Of a stretch of 5,546 bases of DNA, positions 1 to 5,546 are shown one piece after another (the first letter of the stretch is position 1; each line of letters starts with the position of its first letter). The stretch lies in the NCBI GenBank assembly GCA_020426125.1, contig JAGQQQ010000015.1, positions 1 through 5,546 of the forward strand. The letters run 5' to 3'. The notes beneath the pieces were generated by a model, which saw only the letters and a list, made by a program, of their open reading frames with translations, was not told the origin of the DNA and searched no databases. Made by a program: the position numbers and the translations under genes. This DNA is from Planctomycetaceae bacterium. Lineage in GTDB: Bacteria; Planctomycetota; Planctomycetia; Planctomycetales; Planctomycetaceae.

Positions 1-2570
1 CCCAGCTCTTCCTCTCGGAGATAGCCCCCATTGGAAGCAGAGGCCATCTGCCGGAGGAGCGGCTCGTTCGCGGCCGTTTCGGTCATCTCTCCGGATTCGG
101 GAGCGGTGACCACAAATTCGGTTCTCGCTTTCAGGGCTGCGGCACTATAACCCGCGGCGCGGATCGAAACTTCGTAATCTCCTTCGGACAGGGGAGCCGA
201 ACGACCGGAATACTGGCCGGGAACACGAGAATCGCCAGTCAATGAGAGAGTGGCCGAGAGTTCCCCGTTTCTCCAGAACAAGGCGTCAACGCTGGCATCG
301 CGGGCCGGTTTTCCGTCGAGTCCCAGCAGACGGACGCGAATGTCAACCGAATCCCCGACCCCGTAACTGACGGAGCCGGTGTCGATCGAAACGTATTCAT
401 CGCTCAACGTAAACGGTCGAGGCATCACATACTTGGCAATCTGATTCCAGAAGCGTTGATGCCACACGTCGGCCGACTTGTATCGCCAACGCCACGTTTC
501 ATCGGAGGCGAAATACAACACTCTTCCGGATCCGAACTGACGGGTGACAATCACAGGTTGCCAGTTTCCATTCAGGTCGATCTCCGCGAGTGTCTCCGTG
601 TCTGGAAGGGCCGAAACCGAGACAGCTCTGTGGGGAGTTGGCAGGGTCATCCAGAACTGGCGATTCTCCTGTTCATCCGAGATCAGCCGCAGTGCCGCCA
701 GTCCCGAACCGCGATCCGTAAGCCGAAGCGACCTGGGCTTGGTGGGGGTCTCCTGAGAGAGCCACTCAACCGGCAGCAGGCTGCCGAGCGTCTCAGACGG
801 CAGGTTCGCGAGTCGGCCACGCTGCCCGTCGATGAAGATGATCCCCCCGCCCCGGATCTCGACGAACTCCCTTAGCCAGCGGAGTTCGTGTTCCTCTAAC
901 AGTTGGGGATCCACTTCGCCAAAGATGATCAGGTTGTAGTCGAACAAGGTCTCGCGGTCGGCGGGAAACTGACCATCTGAGTCTCCCCGCGGAATTGATG
1001 ATTGCTCGGACCCGACTCCAGCCAGAATCGTGTTGACACGCCATTGTTCGTCCCGCTCGAACGCATTACGAAGATAACGGGTCTCCCAGCGGGGGCGGCC
1101 ATCGAGGATGAGCACTTTATCGCTCTTCAGGATGGCGGCCAGGCGTAGCGGTCGCTCGTTGTTCTTAAGTTCCGATTCCATTGCAAGCGGGGAGAGCGAG
1201 GCCGTCAGATTGATGGGCAGGACATGCCGGTCCAGGTCCGTTTCGAATTGCGTGCCGAGTTGATCCATGAGACTTTCGAGGCCGAACTCAAATTCCAATT
1301 GGCGCTCCGCGAGGTTCTCCGTCGCCAGTTCCTGCTGCCAGAGAACCGTATCGCCGTGGGCGATTTGGGCGACGAAAGGAATTCCCGGCTTTACGGAATC
1401 TTTGATCGTCATCGTCCCTCGGACTTGGTCCTTCGCAAAGACCAGCGATGGATGTTCAATGGAGGTCACCGCCAGATCTGGAGCCGGCTCAAGGGCTCCG
1501 GTTGAGATGCAATAAACAGGAACCCCCTGCCCTCCAAGAAATCGAACCGTCTGAATCGGAGACGGCCCCGAGTTATGTTGACCATCCGAAATGAGTATAA
1601 TCGCGGCATTCGCTTGCGAATCGGTCTCTCCCATTTCAAGTTGTCCAGGGGCAAACCGGGACGCGGTCAGACCGGAGCTAAGGTCTGTTGAGCTTGAAAA
1701 CTCCAGCGGGGAGTTCGTCTCGGTTAGCGTCAGATCCCATGGTGACGCATCAGCCCCCTGCAATTGAAACAGCGAGACATCATGCCGCTCGCGAAGTTCC
1801 TCCAAGAGGTTGTCGGGGGAATCTGAAAGACTCAAGACGGCTCTTCGCCAACGGGAAGTCTCATCAAACAAAGTCAGTGCCGACTGCAAGGACTGATCGC
1901 CAGCCGAAAGGCGCTCCTGGACGATCGCCTCGAAATCTCGAAAAAGGTCCTGTTCAAGTTCCTCAACGATGGGGATCAGCTTGGACAATTGTGAACGGTC
2001 GGGAGCGGGCTCCATCGCCAATGCGGTCAGCGGCTCGATCAAGCGGGAACGGAACGCCCCGGTCAATGCGGTCGGCATCCGACTCGCAATCGACTGGAGA
2101 TCATCCAGAAAATCTTCAGCGACTGCTCGGAGGTCGTTCGGATCTTCACTGTCATCGGTCTGAAGTCCCGTCTCGAATCGTCGCTGGGCTTCCGCCAGTT
2201 CTTCGGCGATCTGAAGGTTCCCTCGGTCCACACTATTCACGGGGAGCCAACCGAGCGATTCGGCAATTGCAATTTTCCGGCCCAGCGGCAAATGCCGATC
2301 CTGCATCGTCATACTGTTTGACGCATCGACATAGATCCGAACCTTTCCCAGTTCCCCAATTGTCTGGCGGTGATGGAGGACTGGTCCCGTTAGCAGCATG
2401 ACCCCCAGAAAGAACGCTGAGGAGCGCAGGAGCGGCAACAGCCAGCGGAGCCGGCGCGAAAGATCAAAACGCTCCCGATTGTAATACCGCCAGGAAAGAA
2501 CTCCGACGATAACGGCCATCAACAGACCGAGCCAGAAAGGAATCTCTCCCGTGAATCGCAGGGTCGTCAT
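1..2570 (-). CDS. Large VWA / GATase-like membrane protein (3'-truncated by window edge)
   Basis: The frame from ATG 2570-2568 is open to the left edge, giving 856 whole codons and no stop. Two membrane segments sit at about 12-27 and 44-65, joined by a basic loop, which implies a periplasmic remainder. The VWA domain starts with VYVDASNSM-like sequence (IYVDASNSM, with D82, S84 and S86 as MIDAS residues); likely T295 and D329 (in IILISDGQHNSG) complete the site. Between them lies a mostly helical insertion of about 120 residues (117-236). An Ig/CARDB-like region spans about 365-478. A GATase-like region (about 484-700) carries VLILDGRPRWETRYLRN (486-502), IIFGEVD (549-555), GGGIIFIDGQ (574-583) and FASDETWRWRY (687-697). 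An Ig-like region lies at about 720-830, then LLRQMASASNGGYLREEE near the end. Cys354 is the only cysteine read, so the GATase-like fold has no nucleophile. This type of protein is known from planctomycete MoxR/DUF58 operons; its function is unknown. Probably only the C-terminal tail is missing. Confidence 0.92.
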   Translation of the reverse strand, partial: MTTLRFTGEIPFWLGLLMAVIVGVLSWRYYNRERFDLSRRLRWLLPLLRSSAFFLGVMLLTGPVLHHRQTIGELGKVRIYVDASNSMTMQDRHLPLGRKIAIAESLGWLPVNSVDRGNLQIAEELAEAQRRFETGLQTDDSEDPNDLRAVAEDFLDDLQSIASRMPTALTGAFRSRLIEPLTALAMEPAPDRSQLSKLIPIVEELEQDLFRDFEAIVQERLSAGDQSLQSALTLFDETSRWRRAVLSLSDSPDNLLEELRERHDVSLFQLQGADASPWDLTLTETNSPLEFSSSTDLSSGLTASRFAPGQLEMGETDSQANAAIILISDGQHNSGPSPIQTVRFLGGQGVPVYCISTGALEPAPDLAVTSIEHPSLVFAKDQVRGTMTIKDSVKPGIPFVAQIAHGDTVLWQQELATENLAERQLEFEFGLESLMDQLGTQFETDLDRHVLPINLTASLSPLAMESELKNNERPLRLAAILKSDKVLILDGRPRWETRYLRNAFERDEQWRVNTILAGVGSEQSSIPRGDSDGQFPADRETLFDYNLIIFGEVDPQLLEEHELRWLREFVEIRGGGIIFIDGQRGRLANLPSETLGSLLPVEWLSQETPTKPRSLRLTDRGSGLAALRLISDEQENRQFWMTLPTPHRAVSVSALPDTETLAEIDLNGNWQPVIVTRQFGSGRVLYFASDETWRWRYKSADVWHQRFWNQIAKYVMPRPFTLSDEYVSIDTGSVSYGVGDSVDIRVRLLGLDGKPARDASVDALFWRNGELSATLSLTGDSRVPGQYSGRSAPLSEGDYEVSIRAAGYSAAALKARTEFVVTAPESGEMTETAANEPLLRQMASASNGGYLREEEL
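2567..2570 (-). other. ATGA stop/start overlap, second to third gene
   Basis: The start codon of the third gene (2570-2568) overlaps the TGA stop of the BatA-N/VWA gene (2569-2567) by four bases on the minus strand. It repeats the arrangement at the previous junction, so all three genes probably share one transcript whose promoter lies to the right of the window. Confidence 0.9.
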
Positions 2571-4768
2571 CCTCGCACCCTCGCGAATCGCTGTTGTAGA
2601 ACGAGTTCCAGAAACAGCAAGCTGAGCAAGCCCATTAGCACGGGTCGCCAGACTTCTCGGCCATGCCGACGCAGCCGGTCCTGCTGAATAAATTTCGATG
2701 GGGACTCCGCGACCGTCGCCCCCATTTTCTCCGCGAGTGATGCCATCTCGGACTGATCCATCACTTCGAGCGCCGACTCGCCCCGGGACGTTTCAGCAGC
2801 GAAGTGGATGGTCTCTGTCGATGGCAACGTCAAAGCGTAAATGCCCGGTCGCTGCGTCTCGGAGAAGCGCGCCAACTCGTGGCCCCCTTGCGTCGCGGTT
2901 TGAATGGTGCGACGGGTCCCTTCAGGCGTGAGCATCGATAGCGAGGCTTCCGATTCGATCCCCCGGAGCAAAGCAACCGCTGGTTCCCCGGTTTCAATAT
3001 TTCGCGACGGGGCCAATCCGGACGCCATCGTTGTGAGCAACTGCTGCATCATGGGAACATAAAATGGGCGAAGCGGCAGGTCCGACCAGTCCCCATCGAT
3101 CGCTGTTGTCATTTGCACGACCACTCCATCGCCGACCCGTTTCTCCAATAACAACGGATCACCCGAGTCGAGTTGAGCCAGAACGAGAGCCGCTTCGCGA
3201 TTTGTCGTCTCCGCTTCCTCTGCGTCGGGCTCAATCAGGTCTCGTTCTCCGACGGCCTGCCAGCGTCGGATTTCGGCTTTTGACAGATCGCCATTTGTCG
3301 GTGCATTGAAGAATTCCAGGGCCGGATGATCGAAGTGTTCCGCGATGATGTGGGCCGTCGGTCCGGGGGCTTTTTCATCGATGGTACCTCTGGATTCTCC
3401 CCAGGGGGCCGACAGGAGCCCGGTCCCTTTCGCGAATAGCTTTTCGTTGTGCCAGTTCAAGTCGATTCGGTTGCCAGCCGTAATCAGCAGGGCGCCTCCC
3501 TGATCGACGAACGAGGTGAGCCAGCCAAGTTGATCGTCGCTCAATTTCGAAACATTCGCCAGAACCACGGCGCGCACTTCCTGGAGATGTTCCTCTTTCA
3601 GTTCGTTTGGCTTGATCGTCCGTGTTTCGACGAGATCGGAGAGTTGCACTCGTCCAAACGTGTAGGGAGTCAATGCCACGGAGAGAAAGTCCGTTTCTCC
3701 CTTGAGAGGTTGGCCGCTGGGGTCGCCGTCGATCAATAGAACCTTCATCACATCCCAGATCTGCACGACCGCCGCGAAACGGTTGTCGCTCAACAAGGGA
3801 TCGTTCGTCGTCACTTCGACTTCCAGCGTATGAGACCCGGGCTGGTCAACGATGCACGGAAACAGTGTTTGTGTGCTGCCGTTTGGAGAGAGCGAAAGCT
3901 GTGTCGTGCTGGTCTCCTTGCCGTCGATTTTCATTGTCACGCGAGCCTGTTCGATGGGCTCGGGGCCGTGATTCTGGAGCACGGCCCGCACATCGAGTCG
4001 CTGGCCGACACCGATGGCCCGGCGTGGAAATTCGAGGGAGTCCACGGAAAGGTTTTGCGTGACAGCGGAGCCGACCTGGAACAGCGTCAGTTCCGGTGGA
4101 ACCTTCATCGCTTCGATCTGCTGACGGATTCCCTTTGCCACGTCACCTCCCGAGAAACTCCAGTCCGCTGGTTGAAAGTCGCTGATGATCACGAGTTCCC
4201 GGCGTGCCTGCTTCATCGCAGCCAATGTTCCGAGTGCTTCGTCAAGAGCCGCTCGCATGTCGCTGGCCCCTAGTCCAGCCTGCTGCTGTTTGAGTCGGCG
4301 GAGCACCGCCTGTGAATCGAACACCGGTTGATCAAACAACGGGGTCGGTTTCCCGCCCGTCATAATGACAGAGATTTCCGACCCCCGGCTGGTGGCTTCA
4401 ATGATGTCACCCGCCGCGGCGAGAGCTTTCCCAAACCGAGTTCCGGCCGTGTCAGAGGTGTCCATCGAATAGCTCGTGTCCAGGAGGACGACAAGAGACA
4501 CGGGAGCATCCCCTTGAAGCCCATCGGCCCCCGTCAGCACTGGTCGCGCGAGACAGAATGCCAGCAACACGGGGATCGAACAGCGAAGGAGCAACAGAAT
4601 CCACTGCTCAATCTGGAAGCGACGATGGTTCACTTTCACCACCGATTCCAGCAGGTGCATGGCCCCCCACGGAACGGTCTTAAAGCGACTCCGATTGAGG
4701 ATATGAATGATCAGCGGAACCAGCAACGCCGCCGCTCCGAACAGAAGGGTTCCATTGAGGAAGGTCAT
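2567..4768 (-). CDS. BatA-N / VWA / GATase-like membrane protein, 733 residues
   Basis: This complete gene encodes an inner-membrane VWA protein. Residues 1-80 match the BatA N-terminal domain: membrane segment about 4-23, a basic loop with NRSRFKTVPWGAMHLL (25-40), and a second segment about 56-78. The VWA domain covers about 90-235, with MIDAS motif DTSYS (D97, S99, S101), a likely Ser169 where Thr is usual, and ISD at 195-197. An Ig/CARDB-like beta region follows (about 238-335, ending LLSDNR). Next is a GATase-like region (about 341-580) with VLLIDGDP (343-350) and GGALLITAG (424-432) but no cysteine. A final membrane segment lies at about 709-724 before a basic tail. The loop charge suggests the VWA and GATase-like parts are periplasmic. 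The start at 4768 is chosen because the BatA-N domain begins there, a GGAGGA site precedes it, and an in-frame ATG at 4981 would add 71 residues running out of frame through the DUF58 gene. A role in MoxR-linked assembly or stress tolerance is inferred only. Confidence 0.93.
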   Translation of the reverse strand: MTFLNGTLLFGAAALLVPLIIHILNRSRFKTVPWGAMHLLESVVKVNHRRFQIEQWILLLLRCSIPVLLAFCLARPVLTGADGLQGDAPVSLVVLLDTSYSMDTSDTAGTRFGKALAAAGDIIEATSRGSEISVIMTGGKPTPLFDQPVFDSQAVLRRLKQQQAGLGASDMRAALDEALGTLAAMKQARRELVIISDFQPADWSFSGGDVAKGIRQQIEAMKVPPELTLFQVGSAVTQNLSVDSLEFPRRAIGVGQRLDVRAVLQNHGPEPIEQARVTMKIDGKETSTTQLSLSPNGSTQTLFPCIVDQPGSHTLEVEVTTNDPLLSDNRFAAVVQIWDVMKVLLIDGDPSGQPLKGETDFLSVALTPYTFGRVQLSDLVETRTIKPNELKEEHLQEVRAVVLANVSKLSDDQLGWLTSFVDQGGALLITAGNRIDLNWHNEKLFAKGTGLLSAPWGESRGTIDEKAPGPTAHIIAEHFDHPALEFFNAPTNGDLSKAEIRRWQAVGERDLIEPDAEEAETTNREAALVLAQLDSGDPLLLEKRVGDGVVVQMTTAIDGDWSDLPLRPFYVPMMQQLLTTMASGLAPSRNIETGEPAVALLRGIESEASLSMLTPEGTRRTIQTATQGGHELARFSETQRPGIYALTLPSTETIHFAAETSRGESALEVMDQSEMASLAEKMGATVAESPSKFIQQDRLRRHGREVWRPVLMGLLSLLFLELVLQQRFARVRG
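2578..2582 (-). promoter_or_regulatory. Probable Shine-Dalgarno site for the third gene
   Basis: The minus strand reads GAGGG, then 7 bases, then ATG at 2570. The site lies inside the final codons of the preceding gene (the ARVRG tail). It is weaker than the site before the second gene. A second GAGG directly abuts the ATG at 2571-2574 but is too close to act as a usual ribosome binding site. The ATGA overlap suggests that translational coupling contributes. Confidence 0.55.
4765..4768 (-). other. ATGA stop/start overlap, DUF58 gene to BatA-N/VWA gene
   Basis: On the minus strand the bases ATGA hold both the start codon of the downstream gene (4768-4766) and the TGA stop of the DUF58 gene (4767-4765). 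This directly shows a one-transcript arrangement and is typical of translationally coupled genes whose products are needed together. Confidence 0.9.
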
Positions 4769-5546
4769 CGTGACTTCCTCCGATAGGCCAGCCAGGTTGC
4801 CAGCGAATCGGCGTATGGCTGGTCCGTCGTCATGGGAACCAGGCTGATCCGGTGCCGGTTGCAGCCATTGGTCAGTTGCTCTCGGAACTGGGCCAGCTTC
4901 TCCAGGTAGGCCCGGCGGATCTGGGCTGGGTCGACCAGGTGCCGATTGGAAGCCAGTTCGAGTGATTCGAACTGTGTCCATTGTCGGAATGGAAAATCCA
5001 GCTCATCGGGATCCCAGATCTGGAAGACGAGAATTTCGTGATTCGCATGCCGGAAATGAGCCAATGACTTCATCAGCTGATCCACGTCACCGAACAGGTC
5101 GGACAGAATTATGAGCAACCCGCGACGGGGGATTTTGGCGACCATCTCGTGAAAAACGTCCCCGAGTTCGGTTTCTCGCGCCGGATGTTGCTTTCGCAGT
5201 TCTCCCACGATCGCACGCAAGTGCTTTGGGCGAGCCCGGGGCGGGATATATTTCTGGACGTGGTCGCTGAAGGTCACCAACCCCACACTATCCTGCTGTT
5301 GCAGCATCAGATAAGACAACGCGGCAGCCGTTCGCACCGCGTAATCGTGTTTGCTGACTCCGTTGCTTCGCGATCCCGAATAAGCCATCGACCCGCTCGA
5401 ATCAAGGAGGATCGTACATCGGAGGTTCGTCTCCTCCTCATACTCCCGGATGTAGAGCCGATCGGTCTTTCCAAAGAGTTTCCAGTCGATTGTGCGAATA
5501 TCATCGCCGGGAACGTAAGACCGGTGCTCCTTGAACTCGACGCTAA
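4765..5546 (-). CDS. DUF58 domain protein with VWA-type MIDAS motif (5'-truncated by window edge)
   Basis: This is the 3' part of a DUF58 family gene, with 259 residues visible. The frame is open from the right edge (first whole codon 5544-5542) to TGA at 5767 minus 1000, that is 4767-4765. The visible protein starts with the DUF58 signature EFKEHRSYVPGDDIRTIDWK (visible residues 3-22), followed by a basic stretch and REYEEE. A VWA-like metal site follows: DSSGSM at visible residues 48-53, a likely Thr at 125 (in RETELGD), and ISDLFGD with Asp at about 149. Family members are usually near 300 residues, so some 30-40 N-terminal residues lie outside. The ATG at 5388 is inside the DSSGSM motif and cannot be the start. 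No membrane segment is visible, so a cytoplasmic location is inferred. DUF58 proteins usually follow a MoxR ATPase gene and are thought to act with it in protein assembly; the exact role is unknown. The stop overlaps the next gene by 4 bases. Confidence 0.95.
   Translation of the reverse strand, partial: SVEFKEHRSYVPGDDIRTIDWKLFGKTDRLYIREYEEETNLRCTILLDSSGSMAYSGSRSNGVSKHDYAVRTAAALSYLMLQQQDSVGLVTFSDHVQKYIPPRARPKHLRAIVGELRKQHPARETELGDVFHEMVAKIPRRGLLIILSDLFGDVDQLMKSLAHFRHANHEILVFQIWDPDELDFPFRQWTQFESLELASNRHLVDPAQIRRAYLEKLAQFREQLTNGCNRHRISLVPMTTDQPYADSLATWLAYRRKSR
4776..4781 (-). promoter_or_regulatory. Shine-Dalgarno site for the BatA-N/VWA gene
   Basis: The minus strand reads GGAGGA, then 7 bases, then ATG at 4768. 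The site lies within the last codons of the DUF58 gene. It is a strong match at normal spacing and decides the start: it supports 4768 over the longer in-frame ATG at 4981. Because it sits just before an ATGA overlap, new initiation may be helped by ribosomes that terminate on the DUF58 gene. Confidence 0.8.

Noticed and set aside
456..875. 139-residue plus-strand reading frame
   Set aside because: It is antisense to the GATase-like region of the third gene, whose minus frame carries coherent motifs throughout.
1688..2401. 237-residue plus-strand reading frame
   Set aside because: It is antisense to the membrane and VWA regions of the third gene, with low-complexity Ser/Arg/Pro-rich content and no recognisable domain. 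The minus frame shows clear VWA motifs.
3830..4273. 147-residue plus-strand reading frame
   Set aside because: It is antisense to the VWA and Ig-like regions of the second gene and shows no domain features.
4328..4786. 152-residue plus-strand reading frame
   Set aside because: It is antisense to the BatA-N and VWA part of the second gene, with Arg/Gln-rich composition and no domain; it is a shadow frame.
4769..4981. 71-residue N-terminal extension of the BatA-N/VWA gene from an ATG at 4981
   Set aside because: It lies wholly over the DUF58 gene in another frame, is rich in Pro, Gly and Arg with no domain character, and the BatA-N domain with a strong ribosome site begins at 4768.
4765..5388. 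DUF58 protein starting at the ATG at 5388
   Set aside because: That Met is inside the DSSGSM metal motif. The frame continues upstream through the DUF58 signature to the window edge, so the start is outside.
5307..5504. 65-residue minus-strand reading frame overlapping the DUF58 gene
   Set aside because: It is an out-of-frame shadow of the conserved DUF58 signature and metal motif.
1..5546. Search for promoters, terminators, RNA genes, repeats, CRISPR arrays or mobile elements
   Set aside because: Coding is continuous with 4-base overlaps. I saw no spaced direct repeats, inverted-repeat ends, hairpin plus T-run, or tRNA-like segment by eye; a computed repeat and RNA scan could still reveal weak cases.
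1..5546. Idea that this is a new defence or effector system
   Set aside because: The gene set matches the known DUF58/BatA-N/VWA operon type of planctomycetes. There is no nuclease, toxin, reverse transcriptase or other effector domain in the window.

Overview
The window looks like part of a planctomycete-type bacterial chromosome. This rests on gene content: a DUF58 protein, then a long BatA-N/von Willebrand factor A (VWA) membrane protein, then a second long VWA protein with a glutamine-amidotransferase-like (GATase-like) fold. That run of genes is familiar from Planctomycetes and is usually preceded by a MoxR AAA+ ATPase gene. The DNA is moderately GC-rich by eye. No marker in the window fixes the genus.

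All coding is on the minus strand, so the genes read from right to left. (1) 5546-4765 is the 3' part of a DUF58 gene whose first roughly 30-40 codons lie beyond the right edge. (2) 4768-2567 is a complete 733-residue gene encoding a BatA-N, VWA, Ig/CARDB-like and GATase-like protein with a C-terminal membrane segment. (3) 2570-1 is a gene of at least 856 residues with two N-terminal membrane segments, VWA, Ig/CARDB-like, GATase-like and C-terminal Ig-like regions; it runs off the left edge. The third gene was read directly by translating the reverse complement, and its frame is open throughout. Both junctions are 4-base ATGA overlaps, so the window is coding from end to end. There is no intergenic space, promoter, terminator, RNA gene, repeat, CRISPR array or mobile element that I can support.

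The three proteins probably work together. MoxR/DUF58/VWA operons are generally thought to be chaperone or assembly modules in which VWA domains bind partners through a metal (MIDAS) site. The visible part of the DUF58 protein is soluble and probably cytoplasmic. The positive-inside rule puts the large VWA/GATase-like parts of the other two proteins on the periplasmic side. The GATase-like regions contain no cysteine, so they are unlikely to be amidotransferases. I see a known but functionally poorly understood type of operon, not a clearly new system. The most unusual features are a long helical insertion within the VWA domain of the third protein and the parallel domain order of the second and third proteins.
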